A stretch of 64,000 bases of DNA, taken from an uncultured Gammaproteobacteria bacterium (GTDB taxonomy: Bacteria > Pseudomonadota > Gammaproteobacteria > HK1). Position numbers and translations under genes: made by a program. The notes under the pieces were generated by a model. The model worked only from the letters and a program-made list of their open reading frames with translations. It did no database searches and was not told the origin of the DNA. The DNA is taken from NCBI GenBank assembly GCA_958295465.1, contig OY282353.1, forward strand, positions 5,199,001-5,263,000. The letters are read 5' to 3'. Below are positions 38,207 to 47,836 of this stretch, piece by piece (positions within the stretch are counted from its first letter, which is position 1; the number at the start of each line of letters is the position of its first letter).

Positions 38207-39556
38207 CTAACCGAGCACCGAGAAGCTGCTCTCCCGGTTGATCTCGCGCTTGCGCGAGTAGAAGCCGACGTTCACCTCGCGGCCGATGTGATCGAGGCGG
38301 AACGAGAGCGGGCGGGCGTCGTGGTCGTTGCCCTGCTCGCAGTAGTCGATCAGTGCGGCCATCATCTTTCCCGCCACCGGCGCGTTCTTGAACTGGTTCC
38401 CCGAGGTGCCGACCGCCATGTAGAAGCCCGGCACGCGGCTCTTGTCGTAGATCGGAATCCAGTCGTCGGAGGCGTCGTAGAGGTCGACGACGCCGCGCAG
38501 GCTCGACGGGATGCCGAGGCTCGGGACCCGCTGCCCGTAACGATGGGCCTGGGCGGTGCCCTGCTCGGTGAAGTCGCGTACGTAGTCGTCGGGATCGACG
38601 AACTCGCGCGGGTCGCACTCAGGATCCTCGCTGCCGATCAGGATGTGGTTGCCGGTCTCCGGGCGGATGTAGCAGCCGATGTCGCTGTCGGAGACGACGG
38701 TGCCGAGCGATTCGAAGTCGAAGCCGGCCGGGGCGGGGACATGGACGACTTCCTGGCGCAGCGGCTTCGTCTCGATGGTCATGTCGTCGAGGGCGCCGGC
38801 CATGCCGTTGACGATGGCGGAGTGGGGGCCGGAGACGTTGACCACGATCGGAGCGTCGATCTCCGTGCCGTCGTCGAGCTTCACGCCGCGGATGCGCCCG
38901 GCATCGCCGCCGCCTTTCCCGTCTCTCTCCTCCGCCCCCTCCTTGAGAATCTCGACGACCTCGCGTCCGAACCGGAACTCCGCGCCCTTCGCCTCCGCTG
39001 CGCGCTGCAGGTTGTGGGTGGAGAGCTGGGGGTCGGAGATGTAGCCGGCGGTGGGCCAGAACACCCCGCCCGCGAGATCGCCCCCGCTCGGCTCCCCGAA
39101 CCCTTCGTCGTGCATCAGGCGGGGCGGTCCGTAGCGGCGCGTGTCGTAGATGGGAAGCCGCTCGCGGATCTTCGCGGCGTCCCATTCCTCGAACGGAACG
39201 TCGAGCTCCCTGGACAAGCGGACATGCTTCCCCAGATGACCGTTGAGCTCGGTCTTCATCACGAGGCATCCGCACTCGATGAACTTCGCGAGCCCGCGTT
39301 CGTCGTCCGTCTCGATATATTTCGCCCATGCGTGCCAGTAGTGGTAGCCCTCCCACGCGAGCGCGGTGCCGTCGAACGTGGAGTAGTGCACCCGGATGAT
39401 CGCGCACGAACTCGACGTCGGTCCGTAGCCGGCGGCGGGATTCTTGTCCACGTTCAGGGTCCGGTAGCCGAGCTTCGCGAGCTCGAAGGCGATTGCGGCG
39501 CCGATGATGCCGGCCCCGATGATGATGGCGTCGTATTGGCGGTGCGTGTTCGACAT
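38207..39556 (-). CDS. FAD-dependent amine oxidoreductase (DAO family, sarcosine/dimethylglycine oxidase-like)
   Basis: The 449-aa protein starts YDAIIIGAGIIGAAIAFELA, a GxGxxG FAD-binding fold of the D-amino-acid-oxidase superfamily. The C terminus (VGTSGNQFKNAPVAGKMMAAL) contacts flavin. A ~20-residue acidic/Gly insertion (GAEERDGKGGGDAG) lies near the middle. Substrate is not determined; methylated glycines fit the sarcosine oxidase genes at 8-13 kb and the GFA protein next door. ATG 39556 is preceded by GGAGACGAC; the longer upstream frame lacks family similarity. Confidence 0.8.
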   Translation of the reverse strand: MSNTHRQYDAIIIGAGIIGAAIAFELAKLGYRTLNVDKNPAAGYGPTSSSCAIIRVHYSTFDGTALAWEGYHYWHAWAKYIETDDERGLAKFIECGCLVMKTELNGHLGKHVRLSRELDVPFEEWDAAKIRERLPIYDTRRYGPPRLMHDEGFGEPSGGDLAGGVFWPTAGYISDPQLSTHNLQRAAEAKGAEFRFGREVVEILKEGAEERDGKGGGDAGRIRGVKLDDGTEIDAPIVVNVSGPHSAIVNGMAGALDDMTIETKPLRQEVVHVPAPAGFDFESLGTVVSDSDIGCYIRPETGNHILIGSEDPECDPREFVDPDDYVRDFTEQGTAQAHRYGQRVPSLGIPSSLRGVVDLYDASDDWIPIYDKSRVPGFYMAVGTSGNQFKNAPVAGKMMAALIDYCEQGNDHDARPLSFRLDHIGREVNVGFYSRKREINRESSFSVLG

Positions 39557-39656
39557 GATGTCGTCTCCTGCGACCTTCGACATATTCCCGGCCTGCGCGC
39601 GGTCGATGGTACTGCGGCGAGGACCGCGGAGGCATCCAGGGCGGACGGCGCGACGT

Positions 39657-40145
39657 TCATCCCGATTGTGCCCCACCGGCGTCGCGCCACCGGGCGCGCA
39701 GTGTTTCCTCGCTGTCCGGCTCGGCGGCGAAACAGAAATCACGTTCGAGCACCGGCGCCATCCAGGGCTGGGCGCGCTTCGTCCACAGGTGGCAGGTGGG
39801 CGTGATGACCGAGGTGTCGTCGAGGGTGCCGGCCTTTATGCTGAGCGTCGTGCTCTCGTCCGCGCGGGTCCCGCCGCCCGCGTGGTAGAGCCGCGTGCCG
39901 CATTCGCCGCAGAACGCGCAGAGCTTGGCCCGGCCCGAGCCGCCGCGGGTGCGGTAGATGCGCGGCTCGGGGCCGGTGAACTCGATCGCGTCGCGCTCGA
40001 CCCACATCGACAGCCCGAACGCACTCGAAGACTGCTTCTGGCAATCCAGGCAATGGCAGGCGTAGAGCGCGGCCGGTGCGCGCAAAAGCTGGTAGCGGAT
40101 CGCGCCGCACTGGCAGCCGCCTTCCTGGCCCGATGCTACGGACAT
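39657..40145 (-). CDS. GFA family protein (glutathione-dependent formaldehyde-activating enzyme-like)
   Basis: The 162-aa zinc protein has the GFA cysteine pattern: GGCQCGAIRY, CHCLDCQKQSSSAFG and CAFCGECGTRLYH. Family members were described as binding S-hydroxymethylglutathione or its precursor. As sarcosine and dimethylglycine oxidation can release formaldehyde, its place beside an FAD amine oxidase fits a detoxification role, though many GFA proteins have unknown substrates. Confidence 0.82.
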   Translation of the reverse strand: MSVASGQEGGCQCGAIRYQLLRAPAALYACHCLDCQKQSSSAFGLSMWVERDAIEFTGPEPRIYRTRGGSGRAKLCAFCGECGTRLYHAGGGTRADESTTLSIKAGTLDDTSVITPTCHLWTKRAQPWMAPVLERDFCFAAEPDSEETLRARWRDAGGAQSG

Positions 40146-40557
40146 GGTCGTGACCCCTCTCCCGTATCGGTCGATTCACCCGAGCACCGGGAAGCCGCTT
40201 GTGGCTCCCGGCCCGAGGCGTCCATGGTACGGGAGTCGCCGCATACTGATCAGCCGCTCGGGCGAAAACGGCTGCACGATCGAGCGGATCGTCGCGACCT
40301 CGTACGCGATGCCCGTTCGCCGGCCCCGTCGAGACGGTCCGGATCCACGATGGATCGCGCCCGGGCCGTGCCGGCTCGTATCGAATCGACCCGGACCCCG
40401 GCTTGGAGAGGATCGTCACCGCCGCATCGGCCCCGGGAGATCGCTGCGACGAAGACGGCTGGGCTCTCGGGACAGGGCGCCGTATGAACATGGCCGCGTG
40501 GCAGGTTAATATCAGGTTGGGCGTGGCCTTCCGGCCCGGCGACTCGGGCGCACCGGC
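40146..40557. other. Intergenic between divergent GFA and phaR genes
   Basis: Presumably holds both promoters. No clear -35/-10 pair or other gene is distinguished in this G+C-rich stretch. Confidence 0.35.
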
Positions 40558-41064
40558 GTGAGTAAACCGAGAATCATCAAGAAGTACCCCAATCGGCGGC
40601 TGTACGATACCGAGGTCAGCAGCTACGTCACCCTCGAGGACGTCCGCAATCTCGTGCTGCAGGAGATTCCGTTCCAGGTCTGCGATGCCCGTACCAACGA
40701 GGACCTCACCCGCAGCATCCTGCTGCAGATCATCATGGAGCAGGAGGCGGACGGCGAGCCGATGTTCAGTGAGCAGGTGCTCGCGAAGATCATCCGGTCC
40801 TACGGCGATTCCCTTCAGGGGATGATGGCGAGCTATCTCGAGCGCAGCCTGAACCTCTTCGTCGAGCAGCAGGCGAGAGTTCAGGATCAGATGAAGACGA
40901 TGATGGGAAGCGACCCGTTGTCGATGATGCAAGAGATCACCGAGCGGAATCTCTCGATCTGGCAGGAGATGCAGGAAGGACTCGTCCGTGCGGCGACGAC
41001 ACCGCCGTCCGGCAGCTCGGGCGCATCTCGCGGCAAGCATTCGGCGTCCGGCGACGAAGACTGA
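40558..41064 (+). CDS. phaR: Polyhydroxyalkanoate synthesis regulator PhaR
   Basis: The 168-aa protein begins KPRIIKKYPNRRLYDTE and SSYVTLEDVRNLV, the PHB/PHA accumulation regulator DNA-binding domain. The second domain (ILLQIIMEQE) and a C-terminal helical tail follow. PhaR binds PHA granules and represses phasin and synthesis genes until polymer appears. Start is GTG 40558. No pha synthesis genes are in the window. Confidence 0.88.
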   Translation: MSKPRIIKKYPNRRLYDTEVSSYVTLEDVRNLVLQEIPFQVCDARTNEDLTRSILLQIIMEQEADGEPMFSEQVLAKIIRSYGDSLQGMMASYLERSLNLFVEQQARVQDQMKTMMGSDPLSMMQEITERNLSIWQEMQEGLVRAATTPPSGSSGASRGKHSASGDED

Positions 41065-42447
41065 GGCAGCCTCCACTCGCACCGGACCGGGCGGCTCCGC
41101 GGTGCTTGCTCCGGTGGGGTTCGGATTGGTGCCCGATCCTCGATCGCATGGGCTCATCGACCCCGGGAGACGGGAACGTTACGCGCGAGGACCGTCGGAA
41201 TCTCCCGCGCATCGGCGCTCTCGTCGCCGCGGCCGAGCCGAAGCGCAGGGCCAGGAATCGCACCGGCACAGCGTCCGGCATCTCGATCCGGACCATGAGG
41301 TATCTCGTGCACCACAGGGGCACGAACAGCGCCGGGAGCAGGACCAATCGATTGATCGCCACTTTCGTCCGTCCCATGCCGCAACACCCTACCTGCATCT
41401 GGCGTGCCGCGTGAGGGCGCCAGCGGCGGCCGGATCCGAGACCGAGCCCGCGCGCTCCGGGGGGGCGCCTTGCCAAAGCCACGTTCCGACTGCCTGGCGG
41501 CACACGCCGGCGATTTCCCGGCCGGGCGCACCGTGGCGCTGCGCCAGGGAACCGGACGCCGATCCCGGATGATTCTCCAGGCAATCGACGTATGTGCGGC
41601 AAATACTCACGCTTTCGCACTACGATCATGCACGTTCCGTTGGCTGAGGGCTGCGATGCGAGATGCCGCCGAATCAGCCGCTGTCGGCCGCTTCATGCCG
41701 GCCATACCGCAGGCGGGATGGTCGGCGACGATGGCTGCAAGATTCTCGGCAGGCGGAGTTCAGGCACGCTCGAACCGTTGGTGAAGCGATGCAATCGAAC
41801 AGGCTGTTGGGCACCGAGCGCAACGCACCCCCGCACTTCGCCGGACGAAGATGTACCTGCACCAGGTCGTGGGCGCGTTGGAACGCCTGCCGGCCGGATA
41901 CAATCCGGACGGCTTGCCGCCCATGCAGGTGATCGATGCGTCGGTGGAAGCCGGCGTGCTCGTCGAGGAAGCAGGGCTTTATCGTTCGGCATTCCTTCGT
42001 TCCATGAACACGCGCTCGCGGCTTACCGGGTGATGACGGGCATGAAGGGTGCGCAGCCGCGGCAAGATCGCGGATTCGCGTTGCGCGAGGAGCGCTCCAG
42101 CCCGCCCGTCAATGCAGGATTGGACGAAGCCGGACCAAGAAGCGCAAGACGTTACAGTCATCGACGCGGCTTGGCCGGACGATGGTCTCTTACCCGTGAA
42201 GTCTTCGGCAAAACGACGAAGATTTTCGCCAACAGTCGTCTGGTTCCGGCCATGCCGGGTTGGGGATCAGCAGAGCAGGCTTACAGTTGTTTCCACTTGC
42301 GGCAACCTCAAGAGCTTTGGCAAAACTCGGCCCGACTACGACGAGTATCTGAATTCGCTGGCGCGAGGGGATCCGCAGCACGGCAGCCGCGTTGCGCCCA
42401 GGCAAGCTTGAACGCCGTGATGACTGTTACCTGCTCATGATCCGTCT
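41065..42447. other. Long gene-poor stretch with degenerate coding traces
   Basis: About 1.4 kb without a convincing gene. A 60-codon frame at 41851-42033 (GYNPDGLPPMQVIDASVEAG) has coding-like texture but no complete domain, and the frames around it break repeatedly. Most likely decayed coding DNA. Confidence 0.4.
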
Positions 42448-44989
42448 ATGGCCGCCACAACCCCCCGGGTCATGACCGCGCCCGCTCCGGAAGCTCCCAT
42501 CCCCCGCGCCGGGATGCTCGCCACCGTGCGCAACCGGCGCGGGGTGGTGGCGGCGGTCGAGCCCTTCGACGGCGAGGCGGGGCGCCTGCACCTCGTCCAC
42601 CTGGAGTACAAGGACGACCACGCGCCCTCCGAGGAACGCCTCCTGTGGGAGCTGGAACCCAGCCGCCACCTGCTGGAACCGAATGCGCTGCCCGACCCCG
42701 CCCGCGGCGGCGCCATGCCCGCGGGGGATTTCGACGCCCTGCTCCGCGCGGCACGCTGGACGGCGCTTTCCCCCTATCTCGACCCCCGCGATCCCGGTGT
42801 TCCCGGTGGCGCCGGCAGCGGTGACAGGGGCCACCGCGGCGACAGCGGCGGCGAAGACGGCCCCGGCAGTGGCAGCGGCGGCGAAGCAGGCCCCGACGAC
42901 CCGCCGTACCGGGAGCCGGTGGCCAGCCCCTTCCACGGCGGGGTGCGCATCGAGAGCTACCAGCTCGTCCCGCTTCTGAAGGCGCTGCGCATGCCGCGCG
43001 TCAGCCTGCTCATCGCCGACGACGTGGGTCTCGGCAAGACCGTCGAGGCGGGGCTGATCCTCACCGAGCTGCTGCTCCGCCGCCGCATCCGGCGCATCCT
43101 CGTCCTCACCCCCGCGTCGCTGCGCCGGCAGTGGTGCGAGGAGCTCTGGGACAAGTTCTCGCTTCGTTTCGAAATGGTGGACCGCCTGGAGACCGAGCGC
43201 CTGCGCCGCCGGCTCGGCATGGACGCGAACCCCTGGCGCTCATTCGGCCGCATCGTCGCCTCCTTTCACTACCTGCGTCAGCCCGACGTGCTGGAGCAGT
43301 TCCTCTCCGCCTGCCGCACCCCGGAGGGCTCCCCGCACCTGCCCTGGGACCTGCTGATCGTCGACGAATGCCACCACCTGATGCCCTCGCCCTTCGGCGA
43401 GGACAGCGGGCTGTGCCGGATGCTGCGCCTGGTGGCGCCGCAGTTCGAGCACCGGCTGTTCCTCTCCGCCACCCCGCACAACGGCCACACCCGCTCCTTC
43501 ACCGGCCTGCTGGAGATGCTCGACCCGGTGCGCTTCACCCGCACCGGCGAGATGAGCCCGGCCATGCGCGGGCGCGTCGAGGACGTGGTGATTCGCCGGC
43601 TGAAACGGGACATCGATGCGGGGAGCCTTCAGCGGGAGCGGGCGGCGGCAGGCGGCCTCCCGCAAGAGAGTGGTTCTCGATCGAGACAGGCGGCGGAAAA
43701 CCTCCCGCAAGAGCGGACCCCTCGGCCGGGACAGGCGGCAGGCAGCTTCCCGCACGAGAGCGGTCCTCGGCCGGGGGACGCAAGGGGGAGCGCCCCGCAA
43801 GAGCCGGCCGCCCCCGCCCCACGCTTCTGCACCCGCCACCCGCCGCAGGCCCTGATCCTCCATTCCGGCCCGCGCGAAGCCGCCCTTTCCGCCGCGTTCG
43901 ACGCCTTCCGGAGCGCGGTACGCGCGCTCGTGTCGGAGGGGACGAAGCCCCGCCGCCGCGCCGGGACCTTCGCGGTGGAGATCCTCGGCAAGCGTCTGCT
44001 GTCCTGCCCCACCGCGTTCGCCGAGTCCTGGAGCCGCGCAAGGCAGGGGTTCTCCGAGCAGGACGGGCCGGTCGAGAAGGCCGTGACCGGAACGGTCGGG
44101 AACGAAACGGCCGGAGCCGCAACGGTGGAGGTTGAGACGCTCGTGGAGCCGGAATCCGTGATCGGGGCCGGCCGGGCCGGAACAACCGTAGCCGGAGCGG
44201 TCAGGGCTGAGACGGTCAAGGTCGAAACGGCGGCCGATGCAGCGGGCGCTGGGCGTCCTCGCGCGGCGCCGTTATCCGGGCGCCGGCGGCGAGGTGTCGC
44301 GCTGGACGGTGCGCCGAGGCGGGGTGCCGGACGAGGCCGAGGCGATCGTCCTGCTCAGCATCGAGGAGCTGGGGGTGAACGAGTTGCGCGAGACCTTCCA
44401 CCGCTGGGTGCGCACCCTGGCCCTGCCGGTGCGGGACGGGGTACTTGGCGAGCCGCTCGCGCACGCCCCGGCCCGAACCCTTCGCGGCGCACGCGAAACC
44501 CACGACCCGGAGGACCGGGAACGCGCCGGCGAGATCCTCGAAGACGCCGGCCCCGGCCTGCGGGAATGGCTGCGCGGGTACAAGGTCGCGCTGACCGAAC
44601 GCCTGCGCCGCCGGCTCGAAAGCGACGGCGAGGCCGCGCGCCGGCGCGAGGACGAACGCTACCGGCAGCGCCAGGGCGAGGTGTCCGCCCTGATCGAGCA
44701 ATCGACGATGGCGCGGCTTGTGCGCGAGATCGGGCAGCTCGCGCACCGCCGCCGCCAGGGCCAGCTCTTCGACGAAAGCGAACGGCTCGCGGAGATCGAG
44801 CGGTCCATCGAGGAGAAAGAGGAAGAACTCGGACGCCGCCGCCACCACTACGAGGAGATCCGCGAGCAACTGCAACGCGAACGCACCCGCATCCTGGAAC
44901 GTCTCCTTCCCGCCCGTTTCGCCCTGGCGGGCTCGCCCCAGGTCTTTCCGGTGGCGGTGGAGGTGCGCTTGCCGGAATGTGGGCCGTGA
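42448..44989 (+). pseudogene. SNF2-family helicase (DISARM DrmD-like), internally deleted and frameshifted
   Basis: The N-terminal ~600 codons encode a SNF2 ATPase: Walker A DDVGLGKTVEAGLIL near residue 190, DECHH at ~307, LSATPHNGHTRSF at ~342. Residues ~390-450 are a low-complexity insert in 45-bp repeats. The linker then resumes (FDAFRSAVRALVSEG), but the helicase C-terminal domain is absent. The family's C-terminal helical end (HHYEEIREQLQRERTRILER) appears only in another frame from about 44237. The gene therefore has a deletion plus a frameshift and is probably inactive. The similarity is to helicases of DISARM-type anti-phage loci. Confidence 0.7.
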
Positions 44990-45188
44990 GCCACGGCGTG
45001 CCCGGCCGGATGCCCGGGAATGACGAAATCCGGCTTCGCCATCATGACCGGCCTCGCCCCGTTCGAGATCGGATAGTCGCCAGGACGATGGCCGAATGCT
45101 CCTTGAGCTTCGAGTGAACCATGAGCTTCGGGTGAACCATTGCAGTTCCGCCGTTGACAGTCGTAGCCTGTCAGGCCACGCTTGACGG

Positions 45189-45473
45189 ATGGTGATACGA
45201 AGCTTTTCCCACAAGGGCATTCGTCGCCTGTTTCTCAGAGACGATCCAGGCGGGGTTCCGGCGGCGGCTGTGGACAAGCTCCGCAAGATGCTGGCGTTCC
45301 TGCAAGACATGGAGACAGCCGACGAGCTGCACGCGGTCTCCATCTGGAAGGCCCATCGACTGACCGGCGACCGCAAGGGCATCCGGAGCCTCCACGTCAC
45401 CCGCAACTGGAGGCTCACCTTTCATGCCGACGGCGATGAGATCACCAACGTGAATCTTGAGGACTACCATTAA
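45189..45473 (+). CDS. higB: HigB/RelE-type toxin
   Basis: The 94-aa protein ends with the family's KAHRLTGDRKGIRSLHVTRN, then WRLTFHADGDEITNVNLEDYH. HigB toxins cut mRNA on the ribosome. The gene order toxin-then-antitoxin, with an 8-nt gap to the HTH partner, is typical of higBA. Confidence 0.88.
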   Translation: MVIRSFSHKGIRRLFLRDDPGGVPAAAVDKLRKMLAFLQDMETADELHAVSIWKAHRLTGDRKGIRSLHVTRNWRLTFHADGDEITNVNLEDYH

Positions 45474-45481
45474 TCGGGAGA

Positions 45482-45787
45482 ATGATCGTGCGTATGCTGA
45501 ACCCGCCGCATCCCGGTGCATTCGTCAAGACCGAAGTCATCAAGCCCCTTGGCTTGACCGTCGCCGCTGCCGCGGGTGTGCTCGGTGTCTCGCGCCCTGC
45601 GCTTTCGACGTTTCTCAACGGCCGTTCCGACTTGTCCGGCACGATGGCGCTACGTATCGAGAAAGCATTCGGCGTCAGGATGGACACGCTCATGCGAATG
45701 CAGGCTTCCTTCGATATTGCCCGCGCCCGAGAACGCGAAGATGACGTCGAGGTCACGCGCTATCGTCCAGCCGGGGAGCAACTCTGA
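45482..45787 (+). CDS. higA: HigA-type HTH antitoxin
   Basis: The 101-aa protein begins NPPHPGAFVKTEVIKPLGL, the HigA signature, followed by an XRE helix-turn-helix (AAAGVLGVSRPALSTFLNGR). It should bind HigB and repress its own promoter. The pair looks intact, inserted into the decayed helicase locus. Confidence 0.88.
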   Translation: MIVRMLNPPHPGAFVKTEVIKPLGLTVAAAAGVLGVSRPALSTFLNGRSDLSGTMALRIEKAFGVRMDTLMRMQASFDIARAREREDDVEVTRYRPAGEQL

Positions 45788-45903
45788 ACCCGCCCCGAGA
45801 TGGCCGTCATAGCGGCGAATGCGCTTTATCCGGCAGCGCAAATCCGCACTGAAGGACGCCCGCCGGCCACGACCCACGGCCTGCCCGGTTGGAAGTGCCG
45901 GCC

Positions 45904-46211
45904 ATGACCGCGATCGGCCACGGCCTGCCCGGCCGGGAGTACCGGCCATGACGGCCACGACCCACGGCCTGCCCGGCCGGGAGTACCGGCCATGACGGCC
46001 AAGACCCACGGCCTGCCCGATCGGGAGTACCGGCCATGACGGCCACGACCCACGATCTGCCCGGCCGGGAGCGCCGGCCATGACGGTCACGACCCGCGAT
46101 CTGCCCGGTTGGGAGCGCCGGCCATGACGGCCACGGCCCACGATCTGCCCGGCCGGGAGCGCCGGCCATGACGGCCACGACTCACAGCCTGCCCGGTTGG
46201 GAGCGCCTGCG
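45904..46211 (+). repeat. 44-bp tandem array, seven start codons, ending at the 46168 gene
   Basis: ATGACGGCCACGACCCACGG recurs every 44 bp with ATG at 45904, 45948, 45992, 46036, 46080, 46124 and 46168, with small changes. The final copy is the 5' coding end of the downstream reading frame (MTATTHSLPGWERL). The period is not a multiple of three and no spacers are present. Confidence 0.9.
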
Positions 46212-46398
46212 CCACGGCGGGCTTCTGCTGGACGGCGTGCGGCTCCAAGCGATCGCCCGGAGCGGACACGTCCTCGCCCCCCTCGACGGTTACACCGAGC
46301 GCAAGCTCCGCCAGCGCGCGGGCGCGATGCTGGACGGAGCCGGAGCCGGAGCCGGGGCCGGGAGCGGCGATGGCGGCGGGAGTGGTGTCGGCGCGTAG
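46168..46398 (+). pseudogene. N-terminal stump of a large DNA methylase/restriction protein
   Basis: The 76-aa frame reads LPGWERLRHGGLLLDGVRLQ, then YTERKLRQRAGAMLDG, and ends in a Gly/Ala run. The first part resembles the opening of the long methylase proteins that accompany SNF2 helicases in DISARM-like loci. Everything after ~60 residues is missing, and an S24-domain frame follows directly, overlapping by 29 nt. The assignment rests on a short match. Confidence 0.4.
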
Positions 46399-47170
46399 CG
46401 ACCGGGAGGAGGAGTCCGGACGAGCGGTGCGTAGCGTCGGGGAGGAGGCGAGTGGAGGAAGGATGCGCAGTGGCCCGGAGGGGGAGCGTGGACGGACGGC
46501 GCACAACGGCCGGGAGGAGGAGCGCGGGCGAACGGCGCGCAACGGCCGGGAGGAGGAGTACGGGCGAGCGGTGCGCAGGGGCGAGGACGAGACGGACGGA
46601 CAAACGCCGCGCAGGAGCGGGGACGAGATGCGCGGACCCCCGCCGCGCGCCCGCTTGCGGCTGGTCAGGCCGGCGGCCGATGCGCGCTACGTCCGTTGCG
46701 TGCCGCTGGTGCCGCTCGCCGCCGCCGCAGGGACGTTCGGCGACCCGCATACCGTGCCCGGCGAATCGGAATGGAAATGGGTGGAGGTCGATACCGCGCG
46801 CCCGCTCCGGCGCGGGATGTTCGTGGCCCGGGTGGTCGGCCGGTCCATGGAGCCGGCGGTCCCCGGCGGCGCCTGGTGCCTGTTCGCGAGCCCGGTCACC
46901 GGCACGCGCGCCGGAAAGGTGGTGCTCGTGCAATTGCACGATGCCCTCGATCCCGACACCGGCCAGCGCTTCACCGTGAAGCGCTACCGTAGCGAGAAGA
47001 CGGCGGGCGAAGACGGCTGGAGGCACGTGAGGATCACGCTGGCTCCGGACAACCCCGAGTTCTCGCCGATCGAACTCAAGGAGGAGGACGAGGGTTCGGT
47101 GGCGGTGGTGGCCGAGCTGGTGGAGGTCATCGGCCTGGAACCACCGGCGGAGGGGCAGGCCGATTCGTGA
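46370..47170 (+). CDS. S24 (LexA-like) peptidase-domain protein with a repetitive N-terminal half
   Basis: Residues ~10-90 are an Arg/Glu/Gly repeat with a 36-bp period (GREEERGRTARN). The C-terminal half is a peptidase S24 domain: GMFVARVVGRSMEPAVPGGA with the catalytic Ser near 159, and TVKRYRSEK with the Lys near 203. S24 domains self-cleave or serve as regulators. Such domains accompany SNF2-helicase/methylase defence loci. Start uncertain (ATG 46370 lies in the methylase stump). Its stop codon context is amplified in the array that follows. Confidence 0.6.
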   Translation: MAAGVVSARSDREEESGRAVRSVGEEASGGRMRSGPEGERGRTAHNGREEERGRTARNGREEEYGRAVRRGEDETDGQTPRRSGDEMRGPPPRARLRLVRPAADARYVRCVPLVPLAAAAGTFGDPHTVPGESEWKWVEVDTARPLRRGMFVARVVGRSMEPAVPGGAWCLFASPVTGTRAGKVVLVQLHDALDPDTGQRFTVKRYRSEKTAGEDGWRHVRITLAPDNPEFSPIELKEEDEGSVAVVAELVEVIGLEPPAEGQADS

Positions 47171-47760
47171 ACGTTTCGGACGAGGACATGGGGGCGGGGA
47201 GAATCGCGGATTCCAATCGGAAGCGTCCGTTGGCATGTTTCGCCGATGACGAGCGCCTTGCAGCCGCCGGCGGACGGACCGGCCGATTCGTGAACGTTTC
47301 GGGCGGAAGCACGGGGCGGGGAGCGCCACGGATTCCAATCGGAAACGTTCGTTGGCATGTTTCGCCGATGACGAGCGCCTTGCAGCCGCCGGCGGACGGA
47401 CCGGCCGATTCGTGAACGTTTCGGGCGGAAGCACGGGGCGGGGAGCGCCACGGATTCCAATCGGAAACGTTCGTTGGCATGTTTCGCCGATGACGAGCGC
47501 CTTGCAGCCGCCGGCGGACGGACCGGCCGATTCGTGAACGTTTCGGGCGGAAGCACGGGGCGGGGAGCGCCACGGATTCCAATCGGAAGCGTCCGTTGGC
47601 ATGTTTCGCCGATGACGCGCGCCTTGCAGCCGCCGGCGGACGGACCGGCCGATTCGTGAACGTTTCGGGCGGAAGCACGGGGCGGGGAGCGCCACGGATT
47701 CCAATCGGAAACGTTCGTTGACATGCTTCACCGGTTGGACGCTTCGTCACTGCCGTTGAC
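47161..47760 (+). repeat. 122-bp tandem array carrying the S24 gene's stop codon
   Basis: GCCGATTCGTGAACGTTTCG recurs at about 47160, 47283, 47405, 47527 and 47649, a 122-bp period (the first interval is 1 bp longer). The first TGA is the real stop of the S24 gene; each later copy repeats it after a PPADGPADS-coding stretch. Copies 2-4 are nearly identical, so the amplification is recent. Confidence 0.9.
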
Positions 47761-47836
47761 ACGACCGATGAAGATCGGCTTGCAGCCGCAGATCTCCTCT
47801 CGCCAATTGCACGCCCTTCGCCGCAGCCGTTGACAC

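Noticed and set aside
40937..41629. Minus-strand protein starting near 41378 with a possible membrane helix
   Set aside because: It would run into antisense of phaR and loses all regularity after about 40 residues.
41592..42440. 282-aa hypothetical protein in the gap before the SNF2 helicase
   Set aside because: Arg/Gly-rich with no domain, and competing short frames look equally likely; treated as decayed DNA.
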